Source: Lachnospiraceae bacterium (GTDB lineage Bacteria > Bacillota > Clostridia > Lachnospirales > Lachnospiraceae). From it: a stretch of DNA of 64,000 bases. The stretch is taken from the NCBI GenBank assembly GCA_017550165.1, contig JAFZQH010000027.1, positions 84,679 through 148,678 of the forward strand, given 5' to 3'. Positions 15,757 through 25,486 of the stretch are shown in pieces. The notes beneath the pieces are model-generated. The model ran no database searches. It worked only from the letters and a program-made list of their open reading frames with translations, and had not been told where the DNA came from. Every line of letters starts with the position of its first letter. The first letter of the stretch is position 1. The position numbers and the translations under genes were made by a program.

Positions 15757-16497
15757 TTATACCCTTATTAAAAATATATCATCGAAAAGCTCTGTCTGCT
15801 TTACTTTTACTTTCCCGCTCTTGATCATCTCAAGCACAACAAGGAAGGACACGATGATCTCCGTCTTCCCTGCCCCATCCGTCAGCAGGTCCGTAAACAT
15901 ACAGGTATCGTGCTCCTTGATATAGGCCTCAATGAAAATGGTCTTCTCCTCCACGGAGAACTCCTCTTTCTCAATGGTCCCGAACTTGCTCCTCACCGGG
16001 TCCACCCGGCCGGCCTGACGCTTTATAAGGCTCTTAAATAGGTTGTTAAGCCCCGTTAAGGTGACCCCGTCTAAGAGCTGCTCTAAGTCCACCGGTTCCT
16101 CATAGTCCAATATCTCCTGAGGCACAGTAGACTCCTTATATAGCACCTGTGACCCGTCAATATACCGATCCTTAAGATCATAGGAGATGTACTTGTACAT
16201 CTTGTATTCCAGCAGCTTTTCCACCAGCTCGGCCCTAGGGTCGATCTCCTCGCCTTCCTCATCCACCTGCCGGGGCAGAAGCATTTTCGCCTTAATATCA
16301 AGAAGCGTCGCCGCCATCACCAGGAACTCGCTCCGTATATCCATGTCGGCTTCTGAACTTGCATTAATATACTCCAAATACTGCTCCGTGATCTCCGCGA
16401 TGGGGATGTCGAAGATATTAACCTTATTCTTATCTATCAAATGAAGAAGCAGGTCCAGAGGCCCGTCAAAAGCCTCCAGCTTCACCGAAATACTCAT
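15757..16497 (-). CDS. scpA: Segregation and condensation protein A (kleisin)
   Basis: 246 residues. ScpA bridges the SMC head domains. The N-terminus is classic: VKLEAFDGPLDLLLHLIDKNKVNIFDIPIAEIT, with EFLVMAATLLDIKAKMLLP near residue 60. The C-terminal winged helix (IIVSFLVVLEMIKSGKV) is intact. The start overlaps the upstream phosphoesterase stop by 4 bases, so the three genes form one unit. Confidence 0.95.
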   Translation of the reverse strand: MSISVKLEAFDGPLDLLLHLIDKNKVNIFDIPIAEITEQYLEYINASSEADMDIRSEFLVMAATLLDIKAKMLLPRQVDEEGEEIDPRAELVEKLLEYKMYKYISYDLKDRYIDGSQVLYKESTVPQEILDYEEPVDLEQLLDGVTLTGLNNLFKSLIKRQAGRVDPVRSKFGTIEKEEFSVEEKTIFIEAYIKEHDTCMFTDLLTDGAGKTEIIVSFLVVLEMIKSGKVKVKQTELFDDIFLIRV

Positions 16498-17414
16498 AAA
16501 CTACCAACCTTTATCATAACAACTTCCGCCCGGTTAAAGATCCGGATGTTCACCGAATGGGTCCCTATCCCCCTGCTCACCATCAGGGCGCGCCCATCCT
16601 TGTTATAGTACATTCCCCCGCTGTATTTGGGGAACAAATGAAACTGCGGCGAGATCACTCCACCCACAAAAGGCAGCCTCATCACTCCTCCGTGGAGATG
16701 ACCGGAGAAAGCCAGGTCGGCGCCCCAGTCCATGTATGCGTCAAAATAATCAGGATTATGGGCAATGAGGAGCTTTAACGAGTCCCCTGAATCCGCTGCG
16801 GGACCCAGCTTGCCGGTGATATAATCCTTCTCCATTGTGATCTTTTCGAACCTCTCGTAATAGGGCTTTTCAATATCCAGCCCATAGATGCTAACCGGCG
16901 TCCCCTTAACCTCGATATCCTCACGGGAGTCAACCAGATAATTGATCCCGGCATCTCTGAGAGCCTCCCCGAGATGCTCATAGGCATCTCCGAACTTTTC
17001 CCGCCTGCGGTACAACCTGGACTCGTGGTTGCCGTTACCGTAAAAAACGGGGTATTTCTTGGCCAGCCTTGAAAGCAGCCGGATCATTTTCTCATAAGGT
17101 TCATTGCCCGAGATAAAGGTGCCGTCATCTTCAAAATGCCCCTCGAAGGTGTACTCCCACCTGGCCGTCAGCATATCTCCGGCGCAAATGATGATATCCG
17201 GCGCTGCCCTGTCGATGGCATCATATAGCTTATTATTATCCTCGCCGTAGATCTTGCCGTGAAGGTCCGCCAGCACCGCGATCTTAAACCCCTCACCTTT
17301 CAGCTTGGGCGTGGGGAAGGCGTACTCCGAGACCCGAAAGATCCTCATCTCGCGGTACAACAAACCTACGACAACTATGACAACTGCAACAATTATCAAT
17401 ATAACATATTGCAT
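16494..17414 (-). CDS. Membrane-anchored calcineurin-like metallophosphoesterase
   Basis: 306 residues. One N-terminal membrane helix (ILIIVAVVIVVVGLLY) is followed by a YaeI/YkuE-type metallophosphoesterase domain with all metal-ligand motifs: AVLADLHGKIYG, ICAGDML, YGNGNHES and SGHLHGG. Relatives hydrolyse UDP-sugar lipid precursors or other surface phosphoesters; the active site would face outward or sit at the membrane. It is cotranscribed with scpA/scpB, which is a common neighbour arrangement and does not imply a condensin role. Confidence 0.88.
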   Translation of the reverse strand: MQYVILIIVAVVIVVVGLLYREMRIFRVSEYAFPTPKLKGEGFKIAVLADLHGKIYGEDNNKLYDAIDRAAPDIIICAGDMLTARWEYTFEGHFEDDGTFISGNEPYEKMIRLLSRLAKKYPVFYGNGNHESRLYRRREKFGDAYEHLGEALRDAGINYLVDSREDIEVKGTPVSIYGLDIEKPYYERFEKITMEKDYITGKLGPAADSGDSLKLLIAHNPDYFDAYMDWGADLAFSGHLHGGVMRLPFVGGVISPQFHLFPKYSGGMYYNKDGRALMVSRGIGTHSVNIRIFNRAEVVMIKVGSL

Positions 17415-17433
17415 ACCCTACTCCAAACAGGTT

Positions 17434-17461
17434 TAAGACAGGGGACGGTTCTCTGTCTTAT
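17434..17461 (+). repeat. REP-like palindrome
   Basis: A single full copy of the AAGACAGGGGACGGTTCTCT repeat lies in the short gap between the cardiolipin synthase stop (17477) and the phosphoesterase start. Confidence 0.8.
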
Positions 17462-17476
17462 CGTCCCCTATCATCT

Positions 17477-19075
17477 CTACAGTACCGGTGCGAAAAGCCT
17501 CAGAAACGCTGCCGCCGCCCTCTTTAACAAGGGCTTGTCCTTGCAGAACTCCAGCGTGATCTCCCTGCTCTGGTCCTGGGTCGCAAGGAAATCCCTCTTC
17601 ACATCCATCACCGAATCCGTCTTATACATCCAGCACCCGCATTCAAAATGCATATACAGGCTCCTGAAATCAAGATTGATAGACCCCACCGTGGCAATCT
17701 CATCATCGCATACAAAAGACTTGGCGTGGATAAATCCCGGCGTGAACTGGTAAACCTTCACCCCCGCCTTGATCAACCGCTCGTAGTACGACTGGGTCAG
17801 CATATAGATCGTGGGCTTGTCCGGGATCTCCGGCGTAATGACCCGGATATCCACCCCCGACTTGGCGGCAATGCAGATGGTAGTCATCATCTCATTGCCT
17901 ATTATAAGGTAAGGAGTGATGATATAGCAATAATGCTTTGCCCGGGAAATAATGTTCCGATACACATTTTCCCCGATATACTCCTTAGTCAGCGGGGAAT
18001 CACAGTAAGGCTGAACATAACCATCTGCCCCTGTACTTCGATCAAGCTTTGTGTCTTCACCAGGGCTCTCAGGGATTTCTTCCTTGTAATCCTCTTGTGG
18101 CCGCATTTTCAGGAGCTCCTCCTCCGGCGTCTCCACCCCGGTTATATACTCCCACATTGACAGGAACATACAGGTAAAGCTCCACACCGCCGGGCCTTTA
18201 AGCATGATCCCGGTGTCCTTCCAGTAGCCGAAACGCACGATGGCATTGATGTATTCGTCCGCCAGGTTGATCCCCCCGGTAAATGCTGTGTGTCCGTCCA
18301 CCACCAGGATCTTTCTGTGATTCCTGTTGTTCATGATAACGGACATCACGGGCCTGTATGGATTAAATGCGGCGCATTTGATGCCCTTGGCCTGAAGGAC
18401 CTTGTAATAGTGAGCCGGCAGGTAGCTGATGCTTCCCACATCGTCGTAGGTCAGGCGCACGTCCACGCCCTCCTTTACCTTCTGCTCCAATATCTCCAGC
18501 ACGGAATCCCACATCACGCCTGTATTGATAATGAAGAATTCCATGAAGATAAAATGCTTGGCTTTCCTTAATTCCTTAAGCATATCCGGGAACATGGCCT
18601 CCCCGGACTCGTAATACTTGTTATACGTATCCTTCCAAAGGGGATACCCCGCCCATTTGGTGATATAGTCCGTCTGCCGCGCCACGGAAACATCCTCGGC
18701 CAGCACCTCCTCGTACGCCTGCCGATTGTTTATCCCCTCGCTTAAATATTTTGAATACTTCTTCTGTATCTCCGCATACTTCCTCCTCTTGTTCCTGGTC
18801 AGGCTGGCCCGCCCGAAAAGGAAGTAGATCGTAAGTCCGAACACGGGAAAAACAAGCATGGGAACTGACCATGCCAGCACATACGAGGGGTTGTAATCCC
18901 ATTTTATAAGGTTTCTGAAAACCATGATCACGCTGAGCACCAGAAAAACAATGCTGATAGCCTTGTAATACCAGCTTAAGATAAACATGGCGCCGCAGAT
19001 CCAGAGGATCTGCAGCAGGATAGCTATGGAAACCAAAAAAATCCTGGAGAAAATCTTTTCAAGTGTCTTTTTCAT
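17477..19075 (-). CDS. cls: Cardiolipin synthase (phospholipase D family)
   Basis: 532 residues. Two N-terminal membrane helices (about 10-55) precede two phospholipase D domains with HKD motifs: HRKILVVDGHTAFTGG and HAKSFVCDDEIATVGSINLD. It joins two phosphatidylglycerols to form cardiolipin at the membrane. A Glu/Asp-rich loop near residues 330-355 (between the domains) is somewhat longer than usual. It appears monocistronic between the glycosyltransferase cluster and the phosphoesterase. Confidence 0.93.
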   Translation of the reverse strand: MKKTLEKIFSRIFLVSIAILLQILWICGAMFILSWYYKAISIVFLVLSVIMVFRNLIKWDYNPSYVLAWSVPMLVFPVFGLTIYFLFGRASLTRNKRRKYAEIQKKYSKYLSEGINNRQAYEEVLAEDVSVARQTDYITKWAGYPLWKDTYNKYYESGEAMFPDMLKELRKAKHFIFMEFFIINTGVMWDSVLEILEQKVKEGVDVRLTYDDVGSISYLPAHYYKVLQAKGIKCAAFNPYRPVMSVIMNNRNHRKILVVDGHTAFTGGINLADEYINAIVRFGYWKDTGIMLKGPAVWSFTCMFLSMWEYITGVETPEEELLKMRPQEDYKEEIPESPGEDTKLDRSTGADGYVQPYCDSPLTKEYIGENVYRNIISRAKHYCYIITPYLIIGNEMMTTICIAAKSGVDIRVITPEIPDKPTIYMLTQSYYERLIKAGVKVYQFTPGFIHAKSFVCDDEIATVGSINLDFRSLYMHFECGCWMYKTDSVMDVKRDFLATQDQSREITLEFCKDKPLLKRAAAAFLRLFAPVL

Positions 19076-19134
19076 AATCGAGTCCTAAACAATATTTATA
19101 TGAAATAGTATATCATATTCATGAAAATTCAAAT

Positions 19135-20775
19135 TCAAAATCTTTCTTTAAATCTGCAATCAGTATATTTCAATGACAGATTCGGATTATAATACGGGTC
19201 TCCCGCCGCGATGACACCGCCCCATTTTTCCCTGAAGACATGAGTCAACTCACCGTGAGTCGAAAAGAGCCGTCCCCATTGACTCACAACACAAACCTCC
19301 GCGAATGGCGTAAAGACATTCAGATACCTTTGTTGCCGAAGCTTTAAGCAAAATGACACATCCCGCAGTATATCTTCCTCAACCCCCATAAACTCAGCAT
19401 CAAAACCGCCCACCGCCTCGAACTTCTTTCGGCTTACCATCATGCAGGCGGAGCTTACGGCGCTCACGTTCCGGGCGTAGGTCAATGTCCCGAGAAAGCC
19501 TATAGCACCCTTTGGCGTCCCCTGAAAGACATATCCCGCAAGGCCCTCAGGTCCCATACCCAACACAATCCCTGCATGGGCAATTGACCCGTCCGGGTAT
19601 CTTACCTTGGCTCCCACGGCGCCTACATCGTCCCGCTGGGCAAACATCAGCATTTCCTCCAGCCAATCGGAACTTATGATCTCACAGGACCCGTCGAGAA
19701 AGACAAGGTATTCCCCTTTCGCTCCGGAAAGAGCCTCTTCCAAAGCCTCCCGGGACGAATTTTCAAGGACCACCACCTCGAAATTATCATAGCTAGTCCC
19801 GGCCTTAACCGAGGAAATGCACTGTTCCGGGGCACCCTCGTTCTCACAGGCTTTGACTATGACGGACACAAGGGGCCGTCCCATAAGAGGATACCTGATC
19901 CGATAGTGGGTCCGCACCTCCGGGGTCGAGGTAATCTCCGCCCCCTCAAAGCCCTTTTCCCGCAAATGAGCCGCAACCGCCCGGATCCCGGCATCTACCG
20001 CGTAATCCTTGACCGACAGGTCCCCGGCCACAGACCCGGAGTGGGCCCGCCAGTAATACAGCACTTTTGGAATATGAACGATGTGCCCGGCCCCGGAAGT
20101 CAGCCGCAGGATCAGGTCATGGTCCTGACTTCCGTCAAATTCAGGCCGCAGGAGCTTTTCCTCCCCCTCAGCCAATGACCTTTTAAAACATACAAAATGA
20201 GTAATATAATTGCAGGACCTTAAGTTATCCGGTGCAAAGTCCGGCTTCAAAAAGGCCATGTGGATCCAATCGATATTCCCTCTTTTAAAAATGACCTCGT
20301 CGCAGTAGAGGAAATCCGCATCATTTTCGTTAATGGCCCTTGCGTACTCAAAGAGGGCATCCGGGTGAAGGATGTCGTCATGGTCCAAAAGACAAATGTA
20401 GTCCCCACCGGCCAGGTCCAAGCATTTGTTGGTGTTATCCGATATCCCATCATTTGTCTCGAACTTCTTGTAAATGATGCGGGAGTCCTTCTCCCCCAGT
20501 ACGGTGCAGACCCGCTCCACGTATGCGTGTGATGGGTCCGACCCATCGCCAAGGCACAGTTCCAGATTCTCGTAGGTCTGGCCAAGGACCGACATTATCA
20601 TCTCATATAAGAAGTCCTCGGGAGTGTTAAAAAGAGGCACCAGCACAGAAAACTTGGGCCGCTTTTCAAAGGCCGCATTCTTCCTCTTCTCCCGCTCCCG
20701 CTCCGTGGGGAAGCTGTCTGTCCCGAAGGAGCGAAAAGCCCTTATCTGTTTTAATTTGTACAGAATCCTGTTCAT
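19135..20775 (-). CDS. Tandem-domain family 2 glycosyltransferase
   Basis: 546 residues with two GT2 modules. The first (about 40-290) is intact: FSVLVPLFNTPEDFLYEMIMSVLGQTYENLELCLGDG, DYICLLDHDDIL and a late YYWRAHSGS. The second (about 305-540) starts VSVIVKACENEG and lacks a clear DxD, with EYLVFLDGS in the corresponding place, so it may be structural. It is the last gene of a surface-polysaccharide cluster reading from 29.5 kb. Likely role: polymerising or decorating a rhamnan-like or teichoic-type glycan in the cytoplasm. Sugar specificity cannot be read. Confidence 0.85.
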   Translation of the reverse strand: MNRILYKLKQIRAFRSFGTDSFPTEREREKRKNAAFEKRPKFSVLVPLFNTPEDFLYEMIMSVLGQTYENLELCLGDGSDPSHAYVERVCTVLGEKDSRIIYKKFETNDGISDNTNKCLDLAGGDYICLLDHDDILHPDALFEYARAINENDADFLYCDEVIFKRGNIDWIHMAFLKPDFAPDNLRSCNYITHFVCFKRSLAEGEEKLLRPEFDGSQDHDLILRLTSGAGHIVHIPKVLYYWRAHSGSVAGDLSVKDYAVDAGIRAVAAHLREKGFEGAEITSTPEVRTHYRIRYPLMGRPLVSVIVKACENEGAPEQCISSVKAGTSYDNFEVVVLENSSREALEEALSGAKGEYLVFLDGSCEIISSDWLEEMLMFAQRDDVGAVGAKVRYPDGSIAHAGIVLGMGPEGLAGYVFQGTPKGAIGFLGTLTYARNVSAVSSACMMVSRKKFEAVGGFDAEFMGVEEDILRDVSFCLKLRQQRYLNVFTPFAEVCVVSQWGRLFSTHGELTHVFREKWGGVIAAGDPYYNPNLSLKYTDCRFKERF

Positions 20776-20787
20776 ATCAAAACATCC

Positions 20788-22317
20788 TTATCTCGTGGAA
20801 ATGATCTCAAAAACCCTGCTCATGGCAAATACATTAAGCACCACCAAAGCCACCGGCATGTATCTTGCAAAAACCTCATCCAATTTTATCTTCTCGCCCC
20901 TGAAAATAATCAGGATCATGGGCAGGGCCGGGATAAAATACCTTCCCTGAACCCCCTGGATGACCTCCTTATCCATGGGAGTGTTGTCAAGCCACATGGC
21001 AAGGGTGATGCCGCAAAACAGCGCCGCAAATATCAGGCCGCAGATAATCCTCTCCCGCCTTGTCACGGCTTCAGTCCTCTCCCCCTTTACCTTTACAAAT
21101 ACAGACATAAGAAGGACCACCGTAAGGGCGGCGATAATGGCCTGGGGCACGGAAAGCTCCAGCCAGCCTAAGGACGCCCCCATCATGGTATTGTAATAGA
21201 AGGTCAGCTGCTCGTAAAATGAGTAGACAAATGTGGCAATAGCATGGGGGATGTCCGAGAGGATCTGCCCCAGAGTCCAGTGGGCCGCCACGGTGGTGGT
21301 ATCCCCCGTGACCACAAGCCCTGCCAGAGTCGACATGCGAAGAGCCAGTATCGCCAGGGCATTGACAGCCAGAGTTCCTCCAAAGAGCAGGGCAAATTCC
21401 CCCTTGGACCGGTACTTCGATGCCGGGATCATAAGGAGCATAAACAAAAGCAGGATATATACCACTTTGATGGGCACCATTACAAGAGAAATGACCAGCA
21501 CCGGGATGTAGTCCCGAAGGCCCACCTTCTCGATCTCATACCTCATTTTCAGGATATAAGCCGTCAAAAGGAGAGCCAGTACATTTTCCGTGGAATCATA
21601 ATTGGCCGAAGTCATGAGGGACAGGGTCATGGGAAGGAAATAGACTGTAAAGAAGACCATCTTCCCCACCGGGGCCAGCCTGATGGTAAAGTAACCCCCT
21701 ATGGCCGCTGCGATGAGCATCAGGACCTTCATGAGATAGTGGGTGGCCACGCCGGATAGGCCCAGCAGGCTTCCCAACCATACCCCGGCTTCCTGTGGGA
21801 TATAGGCCGTGAAGGGCACATTAAGAGGAGGCTCAGTAAATGAGGCCGGGGCCTTGTTTCCCGCCCCTTTCCAAAACTCTCTTGAAACGATCTCGTAGGT
21901 GGAGGCTTTGGGAAAATGATTATCCTCGTGGGTCAATATGGTATCCGTCTCCCGGACCACCACTCTTCCTGCCGGGTCCAGCCTCTCCGAGACACCTGCC
22001 GGATTAGCGTAGTAATAGGCAGTGGCCAGGTGCTTGGCCTCGTCAGGGGCGCTAAAGGGAGGCAAAACCAGGATATAGAGAATCCCCACCACCAGGTAGG
22101 AGGCTAGGAATATCTGCTCGATCGAAAATCTCCCGGATGCGCACAGACACATGACTCCTGAGATCGCTATGACGCTTACCACGATGATAGCGGTCATGAT
22201 GGTCGTCAGATAAGGTTTTTCAAATCTATTGGTGTTTCGAAGGAGTATAATCTGATAGGCCAGTGCAAAAAGCACCAGCAGACCGGTCACCACTCCGATG
22301 CGTTTATATCTGTTCAA
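20788..22317 (-). CDS. DUF2142 multi-spanning membrane protein
   Basis: About 509 residues with roughly a dozen hydrophobic segments. The family marker YILVLPPFSAPDEAKHLA near residue 85 identifies DUF2142, GT-C-like membrane proteins found in polysaccharide clusters; the acidic PDE loop would be the catalytic extracellular loop. Start: the upstream gene's end contains GAAAGGG, spaced for a TTG at 22317 (MNRYKRIG); a slightly longer TTG start at 22332 is possible. It overlaps the 1044-residue glycosyltransferase gene. Confidence 0.8.
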   Translation of the reverse strand: MNRYKRIGVVTGLLVLFALAYQIILLRNTNRFEKPYLTTIMTAIIVVSVIAISGVMCLCASGRFSIEQIFLASYLVVGILYILVLPPFSAPDEAKHLATAYYYANPAGVSERLDPAGRVVVRETDTILTHEDNHFPKASTYEIVSREFWKGAGNKAPASFTEPPLNVPFTAYIPQEAGVWLGSLLGLSGVATHYLMKVLMLIAAAIGGYFTIRLAPVGKMVFFTVYFLPMTLSLMTSANYDSTENVLALLLTAYILKMRYEIEKVGLRDYIPVLVISLVMVPIKVVYILLLFMLLMIPASKYRSKGEFALLFGGTLAVNALAILALRMSTLAGLVVTGDTTTVAAHWTLGQILSDIPHAIATFVYSFYEQLTFYYNTMMGASLGWLELSVPQAIIAALTVVLLMSVFVKVKGERTEAVTRRERIICGLIFAALFCGITLAMWLDNTPMDKEVIQGVQGRYFIPALPMILIIFRGEKIKLDEVFARYMPVALVVLNVFAMSRVFEIISTR

Positions 22318-25300
22318 TCTGATCCCTTTCAACTATACGGATGTATTTGCCCCCGATGGAAACAGCCACATCATGATGGGAAAAATCCGTGTCCGTAGCG
22401 GTACACAGCATATAGCCTATCATCCGCAGCTTCTGCCGGCCGGTACGTCCCACAGTGTCGGGGCGGTACATTTTCATCGTATCATATTCCGCTGCTTTTC
22501 CGCTTTTGTCAATGAATAGCACCTTGATGTCGGCGTCGTCCTTTTTGCCGTACCCCTTAAGATAAGCCCATCCGGTGACGTAGGCGTTGGTCTCGCTGAC
22601 TATGCAGATCTCGCTCTGGCAGACAAGGTCCGTTGAAGTCTCATAATCGGAAAGGTTCCTGATCCGGCAGGTCTCCTTTTTATCATGATTAAGGTTATGA
22701 AAATTAAAGGAATAATCCGGCTTGTTCTGCACCAGGTGGTGGTTGTAGAAGGGGTCCATGTGCTCCGACAGGGAGAATTGGGGGTGCTTAATGTAAAGCC
22801 GCTCCCTCTCCGATGTCAGCCGCCTTAGTTTGGTCTCGTCCATGGTGTCGATCCCCCGGCTGTAGGACTCGTAGTGGTAGAGCCGCACATCCATCCGGGA
22901 CACATTGTAATACCCCGCCTCCAGCAGCCTGAAGCAGAGATCCACGTCGTTATAAGCTATCATAAGGTCCTCATCAAAACCGCCCACTTCAAAAAACTTA
23001 TCCCTGCCCACCATGAGGCAGGCCCCGGTAACGGCGATGAAATTGGTATCATGGATATTTACCCCGAAATAATAGGGCACGCTATCATCCATCCGCCCCA
23101 GAGCATGGTCCGGCCCCGGCATGAGATTAAGAACCCCTATGTGCTGGATCCTGTTGGAATCCGAGTAGAGGAGCTTTGCCCCCACGGCCCCGGTATGGGA
23201 CTGCTGTGCCTGGCCCAGCATCCTATCCAGCCACTCACCGTCAATAACCTCAGTGTCGTCGTTTAGGAAGAGGAGGTGGTCACCCCTGGAATACTTAGCC
23301 CCCAGATTGCACATTTTCGAGAAATTAAATTCCATGGGTGAATGGAAATACCTGCAGTTATTGGAGGCGCATGTCCGTTCGTAGCTTATTTTGTTTTCCG
23401 GGCTGCTTCCGTTATCTATGACGATGATCTCGTAACCCTTGTATTCTGTTCGTTTCACAATGCTTTTAATGCAGCGTTCGATAACCTCCGGATTATCCTT
23501 GGAGGGAATAATGATCGAGACAAATGCTCCCCGGTCCGGAATGTACCTTACCCGAAACTGGCTTGAAACATCGATAAACTCCAGCGCAGCCTTGATCCCC
23601 CGCCGGGAAAGGGCGTCTTCCTTGGCTTTTCTGGTAGCTTCGATGACATAGGGCTTAACCCCCATGCCTGAAGAGGTGGACTCGGGCCTGGTCCGCCAGT
23701 GGTAAAGGATCTGGGGTATATGAATGATGTTCTTATAGTCCGCTATCTCGGTAGCCCGCAGGGCAAGGTCATAGTCCTGGGACCCCTCATAGCCCGGCCT
23801 CAGAGCCCCTGTTTTTATCATAAGTTCCTTTTTATATACGCTTAGGTGGCAGGTATACATATGGGCCATCAATGTATCGGGAGCCCAATCCGGCTTGAAA
23901 AAAGCGTCAAACCTCACCTTCCCCGCCTCGTCGATCTTATCCTCATCGCTGTATAGATACTCCGCCTCCGGGTTCTCATTTATGGCACAGGCCACCTCCA
24001 GAAGGGCATCTCTCGTCAAAAGGTCGTCGCAGTCAAGGAGGGCCACGTAGTCACCCCGCGCCATCTCCAGCGCCTGATCAGTGGCCTTGGAAATGTGGCC
24101 ATTCTCGGACCTGTAAGCTATGTCGATCTGGGGATGGTCCTCGTATCTCTTCAGAGTCGCCCTGGTCTCCTCCATGGTGGAAGCGTCATCCACCAGGCAG
24201 AGCTGCCAGTTGGGGTAGGTCTGGGCTATGACGGAATCGATGCAGGCTGAGAGCAGTTCGCTTTTTACGTTATATACAGGGACCAGGACGGAAATGAGGG
24301 GCTTAAGCTTTAGCTCCTTTTTGGTCAGTATTATGTGCCTGTCCTCCTCCACTCCCTTTATCCAGGTCTCATAGGAGAGGCGGCGGACCCGATGTTCGTT
24401 CATCTTATATTTAAATGTGTTGTATCCCTCTTCTTTCAGGACTTTCAGGCCCTTCTTCACCTTGGTGGGCAGGATCTTCTTGCCCGCCTTCTTGGTGAGG
24501 CGGTAAGCCGCATAGGCAGGATTATAGAGAGCCTTGCGGTAAAGCCCCATCTGGAAAGAGAACTCCACCAGGGTATCATTTGCGGCTCTCAACTTATCCG
24601 TTAGATCCTTATTCTTAGCTTCGGCCTTCCTGATGCGGTCCTCCTGAGCCTCAATGGTCTCAGGCAGTCTTGTCAGGTCCCCGAAATCCGTAATCTTCTT
24701 CCTGTATCTCTCGGTGTATATGGCCTCCCTGCCCCGGCCGTGGACGTACTGCTGGAAAGCCTCGTCCATCCTGTCGAACAAAAGGATGTCATCCTCACTA
24801 AATCCGCAGTCAGAGAGGAATTTCTCGATAGACACCCCTCTGCACTTGGTCTTCAGGTTGGCGATACACAGCATCTTCAGCGCCCGGTACCTTACAAAAT
24901 CCACAGGCACCCCCGCCTCCACGAACCACTCAAAATCCACACATATTGTCTTATCGTCTGCTATCAGGAAATTTTCGAAGGTACTGTCGAGATTGCACAC
25001 TCTAAGCGCCCTACCATGGTATGCCTCGATCCCGTAAGGCCTCCCGAATATTTCCTCGAACTCTTTACTAAGAGAAAACGCCCCCACATAGGACTCATTT
25101 ACGTCGGTGATCACCTCGGCCCACTTAATCGCATTCGCCGTAAATGAAGGGTAATCCTTACTCTCCCTCTCTATCACCTCAGAAAGAGGGGTGCCGCAAA
25201 TAAAGGGGCATACCAGGCTCTCCGGCCCCTCTTTTTCGCACTCAACAAGCCCGATCCTCTTATAGTAATCCCCGTAGGTCTCCCTGACCCTGAGGATATG

Positions 25301-25438
25301 CTCAAGATGCCCGATCCCTTCCGGGCTTAAAGCAGATCTTTTCACCTGCTTTACCCCGTCCGCCATCTCGATCGTCACCCTGGTCCGGAACATAGGCTTC
25401 CTTGTTCTGTTGTATTTTACATATAAGACTTCACTCAT
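22304..25438 (-). CDS. Large multidomain glycosyltransferase (two GT2 domains plus N-terminal module)
   Basis: 1044 residues. The first 270 or so form a separate module with KTICVDFEWFVEAGVPVDF, reminiscent of small-kinase or methyltransferase-adjacent domains in polysaccharide loci; I cannot name it. A coiled segment (about 268-300, IRKAEAKNKDLTDKLRA) follows. GT2 domain 1 (about 385-620) has ISVLVPVYNVKSELL, DYVALLDCDDLLT and YHWRTRPES; GT2 domain 2 (about 640-880) has VSIIIPSKDNPE and HLLFLNDDTEV. A C-terminal beta-rich tail of about 120 residues ends the protein. It is a central enzyme of the surface-glycan cluster and overlaps the DUF2142 gene. Confidence 0.82.
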   Translation of the reverse strand: MSEVLYVKYNRTRKPMFRTRVTIEMADGVKQVKRSALSPEGIGHLEHILRVRETYGDYYKRIGLVECEKEGPESLVCPFICGTPLSEVIERESKDYPSFTANAIKWAEVITDVNESYVGAFSLSKEFEEIFGRPYGIEAYHGRALRVCNLDSTFENFLIADDKTICVDFEWFVEAGVPVDFVRYRALKMLCIANLKTKCRGVSIEKFLSDCGFSEDDILLFDRMDEAFQQYVHGRGREAIYTERYRKKITDFGDLTRLPETIEAQEDRIRKAEAKNKDLTDKLRAANDTLVEFSFQMGLYRKALYNPAYAAYRLTKKAGKKILPTKVKKGLKVLKEEGYNTFKYKMNEHRVRRLSYETWIKGVEEDRHIILTKKELKLKPLISVLVPVYNVKSELLSACIDSVIAQTYPNWQLCLVDDASTMEETRATLKRYEDHPQIDIAYRSENGHISKATDQALEMARGDYVALLDCDDLLTRDALLEVACAINENPEAEYLYSDEDKIDEAGKVRFDAFFKPDWAPDTLMAHMYTCHLSVYKKELMIKTGALRPGYEGSQDYDLALRATEIADYKNIIHIPQILYHWRTRPESTSSGMGVKPYVIEATRKAKEDALSRRGIKAALEFIDVSSQFRVRYIPDRGAFVSIIIPSKDNPEVIERCIKSIVKRTEYKGYEIIVIDNGSSPENKISYERTCASNNCRYFHSPMEFNFSKMCNLGAKYSRGDHLLFLNDDTEVIDGEWLDRMLGQAQQSHTGAVGAKLLYSDSNRIQHIGVLNLMPGPDHALGRMDDSVPYYFGVNIHDTNFIAVTGACLMVGRDKFFEVGGFDEDLMIAYNDVDLCFRLLEAGYYNVSRMDVRLYHYESYSRGIDTMDETKLRRLTSERERLYIKHPQFSLSEHMDPFYNHHLVQNKPDYSFNFHNLNHDKKETCRIRNLSDYETSTDLVCQSEICIVSETNAYVTGWAYLKGYGKKDDADIKVLFIDKSGKAAEYDTMKMYRPDTVGRTGRQKLRMIGYMLCTATDTDFSHHDVAVSIGGKYIRIVERDQIEQI

Positions 25439-25451
25439 ACAGTTACCCTAC

Positions 25452-25483
25452 GGTGTGACAAAAGGACCGTCCCCCTGTCACAC
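25452..25483. repeat. Diverged REP-like palindrome
   Basis: GGTGTGACA and TGTCACACC arms surround AAAGGACCGTCCCCC, sharing the GGACGGTCC-type core with the commoner repeat but with different ends. It lies between the large glycosyltransferase and methyltransferase genes and could also act as a weak terminator. Confidence 0.5.
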
Positions 25484-25486
25484 CTG

